This document shows, piece by piece, positions 25,227 to 36,579 of a stretch of DNA of 64,000 nucleotides. The notes below the pieces were generated by a model. The model was not told the DNA's origin. It saw only the letters and a list, made by a program, of their open reading frames with translations, and did no database searches. Source of the stretch: Chiridota heheva (lineage: Eukaryota; Echinodermata; Holothuroidea; Apodida; Chiridotidae); assembly GCA_020152595.1 (NCBI GenBank), contig JAIGNY010003771.1:365001-429000 (forward strand). Direction: 5' to 3'. Both the position numbers and the translations under genes were made by a program. Each line of letters begins with the position of its first letter. Position 1 is the stretch's first letter.

Positions 25227-26520
25227 AGAGTTCAACTGTACTTGTCCTTTTAATTATTTGTATTAAAGGTTTTATTTAAGAACAGTTAAAATGCAACATC
25301 GACTTGGCTTCTTTAAGAGCCATTAAAAATGTACCATTGACCAATGTTTACATCACTATTTGCAAACGTTTATGCTAGCTTATTGAGTGGGCGAACTTGA
25401 TATTTTCTCATGTAAACCTTTTTTTTTTAAATTGCTTCTCATTGTTTGAGGTGGTTCATCAAATTTGGATCAAAAGTTTTTTAGTTTTACCATGCTTAAG
25501 TTTTTATAGTAGGACTCGCATTTTAAAGATTTTGAGGTCCAACAAGACAAACATAACAAATTTTCCGAGAACATTTATAGACCTTTAACCTTTGAATTAT
25601 CTGTTGCTGATTTTATTCTCTTGACATCCAATAGCAACTTCTAACTTTTTTGCTAGCATGTATTTGAAAGCAAATACATTCCTTTCTAAATGGTAATGGT
25701 GATGTGAAGAACACCTTTTCACTTCTTATCCCAAGGAATTACACATGAGGAAAGTAGCATAATCAATGAACTGTACTTGTTGTATTTCTAATTTGTATAA
25801 ATGGAATTCTGTGAAGTCTTAAGTGATTCAATTTGAAGAAATATATTCAAATTAATTAATTTTTTTTACTCAAAGGTTTCAATCTTTCTGTTTGAACCAG
25901 GGAAAATATTTGATCTGAAATTTAAGATGCTGTCTTTTTTGAAGGATTAAAATTTTGTTCAAATCATTTTTAGCTGTCTTAATTGAGGACAGTAGTATAT
26001 CCGAATATAATTCTCAAAAGCATGTTTTTGTGAACAAAATGTAGTCCTTAGGTAGAAGGGTGGAGGCAGGGAGGTGAAGGTAATGAGGTGCAGGCAGGAG
26101 GCAATGAGGGTCAGAGTGGAATATCATATTTTGAATTTGTTACTTTTTGTGGTATTGATGGAAAAATACAGTGTATATACTACACACTCAGAATTCAATT
26201 TGTACATTTTGTCAAGTCTTTGTTTTTAAGCTATGGTAGTTTCAAACAGCTGTTGCACTTTAAGTAATATACTGTGTGATTTAGTTGACATTAGTTAACT
26301 TGCTCGTGAACCTACTAAAAATGGTCTTAATTTTTGTGCTTTTTTGGGTGGGATGAAGTGTGAACAAAATTTTGTTTATTGGTAAAAATCATCAAAACAT
26401 TTTTGAATCCTGATCTAATATTATCAAAATCATGATGAAAAAATTATCTCAATACTGTAGTCTTTTTAGTTAGCGACATGGAAGTCCTTCATTGGCTGTA
26501 AACCAAGTCATTGACCCAAA
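25227..26520. other. transposase 3' flank, no further gene
   Basis: AT-rich sequence after the transposase stop. A TATTAAA word at about 25260 could serve as a weak polyadenylation signal. A GGTGGAGGCAGGGAGGTGAAG purine-rich patch lies near 26055-26110. Nothing else recognised. Confidence 0.4.
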
Positions 26521-26534
26521 TGCTATGATATACT

Positions 26535-26572
26535 CAGGAAATGGCACTTCCCTGCTAAATGGTACTTCCCTG
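26535..26572 (-). repeat. two tandem element-end motifs
   Basis: AAATGGCACTTCCCTG is followed directly by CTAAATGGTACTTCCCTG, both on the orientation of the right end. A CAGGAA word precedes them. They are internal copies of the transposon terminus. Confidence 0.7.
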
Positions 26573-26726
26573 CTATATTTTTCTACTGTAAAAGATACTG
26601 AAAATGATTAAGGGTTTTTTACTAGATCCACTTCAAAAGGTTTTTTCTGGAATCATATACTCAGCTGCACTACTGCCAGCATAGGGCTTCTATTGTATTT
26701 TCAACCAAGTGTAATATCGTGTAGAG

Positions 26727-27562
26727 CACGGGTTCTTAATTAATTTTTTCCAAGGGCCATCATTCGACAACAGCCTCAGGCTGCAGGCTAATCGCATGGC
26801 AAAACCAGCATTACATGACAAACAAAACCCCTCAAAACAATCCCCAAATACAAGCAAGCTGAGAGCGCACGCGTGATGAGAAGAATGTATGCCTTCCAAT
26901 GCAGTAGTGTCGCCAGAGATTTTCATTTGGGGGCACAGCAGCTCAGAGTTGAAAAATGGGGGGCACTATAAAAGTGGTGCCTGTTGGTGGCACACAAAGC
27001 GTGTGCGTACCAGCATGGGGTACGAAGGCCCCCTGGTGGGGTCCAAATGCCCCCCGGTGGGGTCCAGAGGCCCCCGGTGGGGTCCAGAGGCCCCTGGTGG
27101 GGTCCAGGGGTGCCCCGGGTGGGGTCCAGGGGTACCCCCGGTGGGGTCAGGGGTACCCCCGGTGGGGTCCAGGGGTACCCCCGGTGGGGTCCAGGTGTTT
27201 CCCCTGGTGGGGTCCAGGGGTTGCCCCAGGTGGGGTCAGGGTCCCCCTGGTGGGATTCAGGGGCCCCCCTGGTGGGTTCCAGGGGTTCCCCCTGGTGGGG
27301 TCCAAAATAAATTGAAGACAGGAACAAAATTTTGTGCCTCCCCTTGGCGACACCACTGGACAAGCTGCGAGTCTGCCCAATTTATATCGGCACTGAAGAT
27401 ATTTTATTTGATAAGCTGCAATGTTTTAGTGTGCTGATCTGCCTAAGAAAAACACAAGAGTAACAAGTATTTTGCAATTTTTGCCAATCTCTTCGCGCGC
27501 CAGATTGGATTGTCTGGCGGGCCAGATTTGGCCCATGGGCTGCCTATTATGAATCGCCGGTG
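26727..27562. mobile_element. probable hAT-type MITE carrying a GC-rich minisatellite
   Basis: The left end CACGGGTTCTTAAT...AAGGGCC resembles the inverse of the right end, GGCCCATGGGCTGCC...GAATCGCCGGTG. This type of terminus, with GGGCC and TGGCCC words, is common in hAT MITEs. No clean 8-bp duplication was found. It lies between the two genes of the large element. Confidence 0.4.
27030..27305. repeat. GC-rich ~25-28-bp minisatellite (GGTGGGGTCCAGGGG)
   Basis: About ten units built from GGTGGGGTCCAGGGG plus a variable CCCCC/CCCTG part. All frames over it are open on both strands and glycine/proline-rich, which is a compositional effect. Confidence 0.9.
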
Positions 27563-27959
27563 TGGAGGACAATATGGGATAACATTATATGAGAGGAAGC
27601 ATTACGCTTAATGATAACTTTCTAAATGACAGAGGTCAAGGTCATTAGAAAATTGACAATTTTTACCCAGTCTTGGTGAAAGATCCTTAACTTCTCCTGA
27701 CCATCAGTAGCTCAAATCGCACAACAAATCAATTAAAATAAAAGTTGGAACAATCAGTGCCGATATGTATTTCAATATTTATATAATCATGGCATTTATA
27801 TGAAATTAAACCCAAAATAAAACTAAATCCCAAACGGTATAAACAGTTAATAACCCCAGTGCAAGGGGACAAGTCACCCGGACTTAAACCCACTGGTGGA
27901 AACCTTATAGGGTCATGATTTCCCCCAAATGTACTGCAAATACAATTTAAACAAGATAC

Positions 27960-28358
27960 TGACCAAATTTGAAGCAGTTATACCAGTTCCACTACAACAA
28001 ATAATGGAATTTTTAAAACTCTTGGAAGATGAGAATTAGCCAATGGTATGCAAATCTAAATGACACTTCCCTGAATTACTTTGCAAATAAAAGTTATTGA
28101 TCACATTTAAAGCATTTATCCCAGTTCCACTACAAAAAATCATTGACAAATTTGTAATACTCCTGGAAGATGGGAAAGGTCATTGCTGCATTAAGTGTTC
28201 TTAGACTTGAGTCTAAAATGACACTTCCATGAAAAGACAATTGTAAGACAATTTTATTGCAGTTGTACCAGTTCCACTACAAAAAATCATTGTTGAATCT
28301 GTAACACTCTGTAAGATGGGAATGGCCATTTTGGGGGTCTAAAATTTGCACTCCCTGT
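27960..28358 (-). repeat. three tandem ~115-155-bp units each ending in an element terminus
   Basis: Units run about 27960-28073, 28078-28231 and 28245-28357. Each contains CCAGTTCCACTACAA near its start, an A/T stretch, GGAAGATG or GTAAGATGGG, and ends in TCTAAATGACACTTCCCTG or a close variant. The last 19-20 bp of each unit match the transposon TIR in right-end orientation. This is a tandem subterminal-type array located in the middle of the element, just beyond the 3' end of the PHD gene. Confidence 0.75.
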
Positions 28359-28643
28359 GAGAAGAAAACGGTCATCTTTGAGTAAACAAATTTGTAAAAG
28401 AAAAGCGCTTGTCAATTCTCATATTACTTCTAATTTATTTGAGCAAAGAAAGAAAAATAATTATTGCATCTAAGATAAATAAGTTTAATGAATTTATCTC
28501 AAAAAGGAAATGAGAACTGATGAGATAAATACTTAAGGTGAACAGGAATGACAAATCTTTGACAAGAAAAAACACTTCAAAAATAAAATATACTACTAGT
28601 AAATTGACTTTTGAAATATCAATTCTAAAAGCGGCAAACAAGC

Positions 28644-31600
28644 TTATTTCTCTTGCAAGTTTTTACGGAGTCCTTTCTCCTTTGTTTTGGTAATAGATGC
28701 ATCAGCACTTTTCCTTATGTTCAAATATGCTTTAATGAAAGAGTTGCACCGCATTTTGATGAAGGCTTTAAACACCTCATGGCGTAACTTAGAGCTGCAC
28801 ACTTTAGGTAATGAGGAGACAATCTCCGACCACTTTGCAAGAATAGCTTGATTTCCCTCCATTTTGTTCAACAGCATAACCTGTAGGTTGATGTCCTGTA
28901 ATTGTTCAATGTTTCTGGTGCTAACTGTGGACCTCACAACATTTTCCACCATAGAGAAAAAACAAAACACTTTGTCATTGATTTTAAACAAGCCACCTCT
29001 GTTTTGAATGTGAAGCCATTCTTCTGTGTATATAAGGAAGTTACTACACTGTTCTGAATCCAGAGTTACTGCCCATGAAGAGAGAACTTCCACATACTCT
29101 TTGGCGATTTTGTTTTCTTTCATCCTCTTAAAACGCTTAATTAATTTGAAAGGAACATATCCACAGGCATACCGAAGTGCTTGCTCCTCACTTTCATCCA
29201 TTTTTGTAGATACTGACTCACTTTCAGTCATTGTTGGCAGGTCCGTTTCCACAAGGGTAGCCAATAGGGAGTTGAACACATGCTCAAATACATGCTGAAG
29301 TAAGAAGACCTCTTCCTCGGCACCTCTAACTATTGTCTTTAAATCAAGCAGGTTTTTCCATTTCTTTAATGTTTTTTCATTTTTTCGACATTCATGGAAT
29401 TGTTGCCACATTTTGAATTTCTTATCTTCAGTCCATGATGTGCCACGAAGTACTTTGATAACTTTCCAAAGCTCATTAGTAAGTCCCTGAGCAAACTTAA
29501 CAGCAACTGGTGACTGCAATACGTCTTTAACTGACGAAGCCAGGGCTATAACACACTTTGTTAAGGGTGTATCCAGCTGAAAGAGTAAACACACTGTCTA
29601 TAGCTTCTTTAAGAAAATCCTCAGCCAGTACATCTGCATGAACTTTCTTGAATGTTTTCTTTGGGTACATCATCTTCTCTAGAAATATACAGAAAGAAAA
29701 GAAATAATAAAACACTAGAATTTATGAAAAATCAATCCAGCTATTTACATTTTATCTTCAGAAATGTTAAATTTGGTGTGAAAAAACATTTCACATAAAC
29801 ATAGTGATTGTTATTTATTCATGTTTCAAATCTCCCTTTTTTAGGAATTTAAGTTTCATGGGGAGTTTTCAAGAAAACAAAAATCTTTAAAAAAAATTCT
29901 CAAAAGAACAAAATTTGTTCAATCAAGAAAGCACTGTAAGTTCCTATGATTGCAATTTTCATTGTGGCCTATAACATTTGATTTTTTTTTTATATAGCAC
30001 TGTATCCAAATGCCAGGGCAAAGCATTAAAAATAAATGAGTTTAAAGTCTTTACTTTAAGGTTTGTCACTCTTCTTAATAGTGTTTACACGGGTATCCGA
30101 AATATCCTGGTCCCCAACCGATTGAGTTGCTACCCGGTTCCGAAAATACAACGCGGGTATGGATTTTCATAATATTATACCAATTGCAAACTGTTTTTGT
30201 TTCAGAATCGTATGTTAATAGAATAAATCTTAACTTACAAGAATTATAAAAGTGTTTGTTTTCTTTCTATTCCAATGCAATGCAATAAAACAATCTTAAA
30301 ATATTGTAAGAGATCGCAGAAATGATATTGAACGAGCGATGTGGCTAGTAAGTAGTAAGGTAGGTACGCTAGTAGTACTACATGTACTAGTAGCCCAAAA
30401 CTTACTCTCTAAACTTCGCTGTAAGAAAAGAGATATACAGACCAGCACGCAACAAGCAGTGTGTGTAGAATGCTGCAGAAAAAATATATTGCGGTTGTAC
30501 ATTACCAAACTATTTTGAAAGCGTGTCTGCTATTTGCTGAAAAAAATGTAACACCTATTATGAACCAATCACAGGTTGTGTTCAAATGAAACTGTTACGT
30601 GCTACTGAGCGTGCACATAACAAAACCGTGGAATCGCGTATTATTCCAGAAAACACCTGTTCCGTGAAATTTTGAGGAATTGAGTATATTATTATTGTTC
30701 GGTATTTTATGAAGACAGGTCAAAAGAGACTAGAAACATTTGTATTTGATTTCTTTATTCACAAAAACAAAGATACGATTGAAAACCAAGAAATGTCACA
30801 AGATTTTACAAAGTACATTGTCAGATTTATAAAAATTATTGAAAAGGCCTTGTCGACATGTCGGATACCCGACCGATAATGCAGGTCGGGTACCCGGTCC
30901 GATTTTTGAACCCAGTGCAAACACTACTTCTTGATTTGTAAAGGTAGATTATGTTGCAGAGAAAAACCAAAATGGCCATAAAATAACAAAAAAGTAAAAT
31001 CATTAACTTAAGAAGAAAACTTTAATTGCCTTGTCTGTGACATTGATCATTCAGCAAATATGCTTTTGTACCTTTTTCCTCTGGCTGATCCATTTCCAGT
31101 GCTGCGGCTGTACCCTCTTCAAACACAACAGAAGGTTGTTCAGAAGTAGCTTCATCTGCAAAATATGAGAGAAAATAATTCAATTTAAAGAACAGAATTT
31201 AAATGTATGTGCAAATCCTGTTTATTACAATACAAGTCCATATATTGATCATTACAAAACATAACTGGTCAATCACAAAATTCACTGCAGGTTTTCAAAA
31301 TCTAGGACTTGGCTGTCACTGAATGATTGTAATTTCTGGGGACAGGGGGCACTTCAACCCCACTACTTTCAGGCAGAAATATTTAAAAAATGACTGAATT
31401 CATTTGACATTATCCCTCACTAAAATTTTGGCCCCTAAGCCGTCCCCACCTTGTGAAGGGAAATACACAGCCTGGCAGTTTGAAATGTCTAACTTCCCTA
31501 GTCTAACACTTCTATGTTCATAAGGCCCCAAGTGAAAAATGTTATCCATGGTGTTATCACAGTACTGTAGCCTGTGTGTAGGCCTTAGTACCACCAGATT

Positions 31601-32070
31601 TGGCAAGATAATGCTTAAATCAGGGAATGGCACTTCCCTCTTTAAATTAAATATTGATTTATGAAATAACAAGTATCATGACATGGAGAACAATTTTCTA
31701 AAAAATGCAAACAGTGAACACGCTTACCTTCTGGAATCGTACATTCTGTACATATCCAATTTACAGTCCACCAGGAAAATATGTCTTCTGGCGTAACACC
31801 AGGCTCGTTACTAGGCCTAGGCCCAGTTGGCATAGGCCTAGCACAATTTGCGTGAAACCACTTTCTTCCACAAGATTCGCTATTGCATCGTACCAAGTTT
31901 TCCGTTGATGGAATGCCACAAATACATAAAACAGAAGCGGGTTCTAATTCCTGAACACTAGATTCGTCGTTCAGCTTCACAAAATCGTCCCAGTCACTTA
32001 ATTCGCTGGAATCTGAGAGATATAATCTGAATGTTTCTTCCGTCATTTTACTGTAGTCTACGCACGCCAT
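28644..32070 (-). CDS. PHD-finger gene of the P-like element (multi-exon)
   Basis: Function unknown; possibly a chromatin-reading accessory protein. Coding starts at the ATG at 32070 (MACVDYSK); AGCCAATC (CCAAT-type, near 32125) and TTATATTTAGG (TATA-like, near 32110) lie just upstream. Exon 1 ends at 31728 before GTAAGC and encodes an acidic leader and a C4HC3 PHD-like finger: CIC, CNSESC, HANC, WICTEC. Exon 2 (31155-31072) keeps phase 1. The next exon begins at 29678 after TTTCTAG and runs to the stop at 28644. This final region encodes a ~300-residue helical domain with EEQALRYACGYVPFKL and WLHIQNRGGLFKINDKV. I recall such sequences from uncharacterised invertebrate repeat-associated proteins. 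Continuity between exon 3 and the long frame needs either a ~55-nt intron (GTACTG at about 29625 to CTTTCAG at 29577) or a 1-nt frameshift. Confidence 0.65.
30079..30926. mobile_element. hAT-type non-autonomous element in an intron of the PHD gene
   Basis: The left end TAGTGTTTACACGGGTATCCG and the right end, inverse TAGTGTTTGCACTGGG...GGGTACCCG, form degenerate TIRs rich in CGGGTA words. CTTCTTAA (30071-30078) and CTTCTTGA (30927-30934) are an 8-bp target duplication with one mismatch. Length is 848 bp with no transposase frame. It lies wholly in the intron between PHD exon 2 and exon 3. Confidence 0.85.
31621..31640. repeat. internal element-end palindrome
   Basis: CAGGGAATGGCACTTCCCT is a compact overlap of a terminal motif with its inverse, in an intron of the PHD gene. 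Confidence 0.6.
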
Positions 32071-32300
32071 TATGAAGAGTAAGCCATGTGCAATTAACAT
32101 ACCTAAATATAATCTGGGCTCTGATTGGCTTATTTTGGGGGCTCGTTACTTTGCATGAGGAGACCACACACAACGGTTTTACGGACTGAACCGAACTTTT
32201 AGTGCCGGAAGCTGTTTATACAATTCGGCGGTATACTCACTAAAACCATGGAAGTAGAAGAGACTTCCATGCTAAAACAAAGGGAAGGTCAAAGAACCCG

Positions 32301-32324
32301 TTCCTTCTAAATGGCACTTCCCTG
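32301..32324 (-). repeat. right terminal inverted repeat of the P-like element
   Basis: Reads TTCCTTCTAAATGGCACTTC then CCTG on +, the exact inverse of the first 24 bp at 17811. It is followed by ATTTTATC. Between it and the PHD gene start are a purine-rich GGAAGTAGAAGAGACTTCC hairpin near 32250 and the gene's promoter-like boxes. Confidence 0.85.
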
Positions 32325-32370
32325 ATTTTATCAATCGCATCAACTCGAGGGCCAATTCTGTGGATATACC

Positions 32371-32540
32371 TTCCCTGCTTTTATTGCCTCCCTGGGGCAA
32401 TCGTCCTTGGTTCTAATGCCAACTCCCTGGTTAAATGGTGAGAGTTATAAAAGGCATCGTGTGGATGATCAGTGGGTGGGTAATTGGGGAAGGTGATCAA
32501 ATTTTGGAAGTTACTTTTCCTTCTAAATGGCACTTCCCTG
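32371..32540 (-). mobile_element. 170-bp derivative of the P-like element with 8-bp target duplication
   Basis: Perfect GATATACC octamers flank it (32363-32370 and 32541-32548). Read on -, it starts CAGGGAAGTGCC and follows the left ~140 bp of the large element almost base for base, with 20 extra bases between two AACC words. Its other end reads CAATAAAAGCAGGGAA, so the second terminus is in direct, not inverted, orientation. The fresh duplication shows mobility of this family and fixes the duplication size at 8 bp. Confidence 0.8.
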
Positions 32541-32763
32541 GATATACCTGCACACACACAATACTGAGCATTAAATAAAATCTCATGCTTATTTAAAAAG
32601 TCTAACAGTCTGTTGTAGGCAATACGTTCTAGTCTTTTAGCTAAACAAGGTAATATGGATATTAGACGGTAATTAGTATACATCTTCATATCCCCTGTAT
32701 AATTTCAAACCGTAACACAAATTTTTAGGGCTATACACTTAACCCTAACGCAGATTTTAAGAC

Positions 32764-33037
<274 letters not shown>

Positions 33038-34209
33038 AGAAGCAATTAACTGTTTGATGCACTACTCCTTGTGACAAGCACTGAGTAGTACGGCTATTCA
33101 TTTCAAGCTACCTGATTGGCTGACAAGCCTCATTTGCATAATACTACTGTCCGGTTAGTACTCAACGAACGGACGAATGACAGCACTCCCAGTCAATAAC
33201 CGGGCAGTTACATATTCATTAGATTGACAATTTCAAATGTGGGGTACGGGTATTAAACTCCTACATTAATCATGGCAACCACGGATTAACCCTGTAATAA
33301 TAATTCTACGCACACAGAAAAAAAATATGCCGAAAATACCCAGTTTCAACAGGAACGAACGTCTTGCTGACAATCTGATTATGCCAGAATTAAATGGAGC
33401 AACAACATAGTCCAATGTGTACCGCTTAAAATAGAATGCAATAAATAAAAAACAAAATAAAAATGTAAAAATTTAAGTTCAACAGGGCTGTAATTGTTCA
33501 GTACTTGCACCAAACAAGTATATTACTAGGAATGAAACGTGCCACTGCCTGCTTTACTTTTTTCTAGAATCATTAGTCTTATTTTGTAGCATTAGGGCCT
33601 AAGCTTGTGTTTACATCACAATGGAATTGCACGTACCTACAGGCTACAGAGTACTGTCGTTGTAACTAGCCTAGCATAGCCATAGACGAAAACGCTATGT
33701 TCAACAACTTCAAAACTGTTAAAACCTTCCTATTCTGAGAATAATAAATTACAGTAGTTTCTCTTCCAATAACAACTGGGCCAGAAAGAGTTACTATTTC
33801 CCAGTATTCTTCGCACTTTGACGGGACACGGCCGTGTGCTTCAAGCCTTCAGCCAAACCGTACTGCACTGATGTTTTACTATGTACAGTGCAGTACATGT
33901 TTACAGCTGGCGATCGGTACTAGTGTGTTGTGACATGACAATGGCATAATTTTAAACTTTGTGTATTGTTTCTCGCTAAGTTAACGAAGATATTTTTTCT
34001 TTAGGGATAAACCAGAATGTGTTTTTTTCAAAAATATTGCTTTTGTATTGCAAAATACTTACATTAAGTTTCTAAATTGATGAATTCGCGAGTCATTTAC
34101 GAGATCAAGTTTTGTTCGTTGGACAAAAGTACAAATTAGTGGATTAGAAACCGTCAACATTCTCTCCGTGTCGTCATATGCAAATAATTTAAACTATAAT
34201 GGGCTCGGC

Positions 34210-34948
34210 TTCGCATCACCCATTATTCTTCAAATTATTTAGACTTGCCGGTTATTACTTAACAATGGGCTCACAATTGCAGTTTATTTCTTAATGATAA
34301 CAAGCAGAATAATCATTGAAATAAATCAGCTTTGACAGATTCCTTGAAATTTTGGATGGAGGAAGACTAATAAATGCAGGAAGTTTATTTTAGTCTCTAG
34401 AAGCAGACACAGTAAAGGACCTATCACCAGCTTGAGAACGAGCCCGTGGATACTGCTAACAAAATTAGTCTGTGCTGGATCTCAAGGGCCAATGTGAGTG
34501 GTAAAATTAAAGACAGTTAGATAATCAGGAGGCAAATCAGGAGACAAATTATTGAGTGACTAATAGACGTACAAAAAAATAATACATTGCTGTATGGAAG
34601 CCAGTGATGACATTAATGGTTTGGGATTGTGTTTGCGAGAAACATTCCAAACAAGTCGAGCTGCCCAGTTTTGAAAATGCTGAAGGCGAAGAATTTAAAT
34701 GTGGAATGGACATGATGGAAGAAAGTATAAGCCATTGCAGTAATCAAGACGCGACAAAACAAGTGAACGAACAACATGATGGCAGGCGTCAACATTGATA
34801 TATTTCCTGATTCTGATCAAATTGCGAAGATGAAAAGTAATTGTTCGTGAAAGATTGGTGACATGCGTTGACATGGACATATTAGTATAAAAGAAGGCGT
34901 CAAGATTTCGTACAGTATCAAATGAACTGAACTGATGGTTGCATTGCT
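34210..34948 (-). pseudogene. LINE reverse-transcriptase C-terminal remnant and 3' end
   Basis: The minus strand encodes a typical post-catalytic RT segment of a Jockey/CR1/L2-type LINE: F.TVRNLDAFF, HVTNLSRTITFHLRNLIRIRK, then LVLSRLDYCN. In another frame F.NWAARLV follows. The fragment starts abruptly at about 34948, where a separate repeat beginning CAGTGGCGTAAC abuts it. Stops and frame changes show it is inactive. Confidence 0.7.
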
Positions 34949-35129
34949 CAGTGGCGTAACTAGGCTGGTGCAGCCGGTGCAGACGCACAGGAGCCCGGCG
35001 ATAAGTACCATACAAAATACAAAAATAAAAACCTATCCACTGAAGTCAGCCGCAGGCCGGCGAAGCGCCTTGTGAATGATTGAAGGTACAGACAGCAACC
35101 AAACAAGGCCCGTGTACTCTGTAAGACCC

Positions 35130-35650
35130 ATTTTTAAATCCAGGGTGGGCCCTTCCTTCCTGTTTCTCTGGCTATAATGACGGGCCTCTCATTCATATGT
35201 CTGGCCCCGGGCCACCAAAAAAAAAAAAATGGGCGTTTCCTTTCTGTCCTTCTTGCTATCATGACTGGCCTTCAATCATAAGTCATCCTGGCAAATTTAT
35301 TGGGTGCACACTGAAAACAAGTCACTTGCGACTTACGTGTGCTTACCCTGGTATGTGCCTAAAAGTACAAAACAAGTGTGGCCCACCAAACAAGATCAAT
35401 AAATCGGCCGTTCCTTCTGTTCCTTGCTATTATGATGGGACTCCTTTAATCATATGTCAGGCCCACCTAAAAAGATCAATGTTAGGCCTTTTTTCTGTCT
35501 CTTGTTATGATTATGAACTATCCACATCATACAGTCATAAGTCGCCCACTGAAAACCAGAAGAAAGATTGGCCTGAAAAAAGATAGATGGGTCGTCCCGG
35601 AGCCCGTCATGATAGCAAGGAACAAAAATCGGGCCCACCAAAAAGGATAG
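35130..35650. repeat. degenerate ~110-130-bp repeats, GGGCC-rich
   Basis: Phrases of the type TTCCTTxCTGT, CTTGCTATxATGA, AATCATATGTC and GGCCCACC.AAAAA recur about four times at irregular spacing, the last in inverse orientation near 35600. It looks like a decayed tandem array or stacked MITE copies. No gene was recognised from here to 36460. Confidence 0.45.
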
Positions 35651-36579
35651 ATTTAATATTTGATATAAAACGGCGAAAAATGTGAATGGAATCTCGTTGG
35701 GCCCTCTCTATACTTCACCTTGGAAAGGAATTTGGCCAAATATCGCCCTTTCTTGAAGGCCAAAAATGCATGAAAGTAACATTTCCAGGCGGCTAGAGGT
35801 TTCATATCATAAATTGCTCACCCATCCCCAACCACGGTTGATCTGGGGGTGAAAGTGGATTATCATAAGGGAGGTGGGGAGGGGGAGGGGGAGGTATTTG
35901 TAGAGCTGCACCTGGGCTCCAATATTCCTTGCTATATATGTCACTGATATTGTTGCCAGTTGGCATTGTTGCTTGTTGAACAAAAGTTGTTGGTTTTTTA
36001 GTTTCATCTTAGATTGTATTTATATATAACTCCACATTTTGGAAAGTTTACAGCATTTTTGAGCAGTAAATGAAATTTTCAGTACAGCGCGCCCCAGGGA
36101 ATCACGTACACACAACAGGAAGTGCGTCACACAACACGTTTACAAGTATGCAGAATGGTTTAAATGTAGATTAAGTCATGTATACGAATACTCGTAGATT
36201 TTAATGAGCTTGGGTTGAGCTGAAGACCGTTTGAAGTTCGTTGGCAAATTTACTTATTACAAACATTGTCCAATCATCAGAATGATTTTAACATTACGTA
36301 TTGCAATACATATTCATCAAAACTATACAAGTTCAGCTGTTGTAAGTGATAAAATAGGGAGCTCTAGATTTCACGACGCGGACCTCTTTACAACGAAATG
36401 ACGTCACGTTCAACGTTCTGCGCATACGACTACTTCACCTTCTCTGTTTTACTTCACCTTCACCATACTGTTTTTTGGTTGCTCAATTATGTTTCACGTG
36501 ACAATGGGCAGTGTGCATACTCAATATGCCAGAATTAGACCAGTTCTCATGTGACAACGCGCAGTGTACATACTCAGTA

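Larger units (their letters stand above)
17811..32324. mobile_element. ~14.5-kb P-element-like transposon with two convergent genes
   Basis: The ends are matching inverted repeats starting CAGGGAAGTGCCATTTAGAA (17811 on +, 32324 on -), identical for about 24 bp and then divergent. ATTTTAT lies immediately outside both ends (17804-17810 and 32325-32331). The next base is C on both sides, so the duplication can be read as 8 bp, the size expected of P elements. Inside are a P/THAP9-type transposase gene on + starting 1.8 kb from the left end and a PHD-finger gene on - starting about 250 bp from the right end, with about 3.4 kb between their 3' ends. Nested passengers are minisatellites, a GC-rich hAT-like piece and a hAT MITE. 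Copies of the end sequence recur internally. Reading both genes as element cargo is inference from boundaries; the ends and duplication are seen directly. Confidence 0.75.

Noticed and set aside
3120..26110. Similarity between 3120-3210 and 25985-26110 (TAAAATGTAG, AGGGTGGAGGCA)
   Set aside because: Only short matching words are visible; too weak by eye to call a repeat family.
26889..27437. Glycine/proline-rich ORFs in several frames
   Set aside because: All frames are open because of the GC-rich minisatellite; collagen-like look is compositional.
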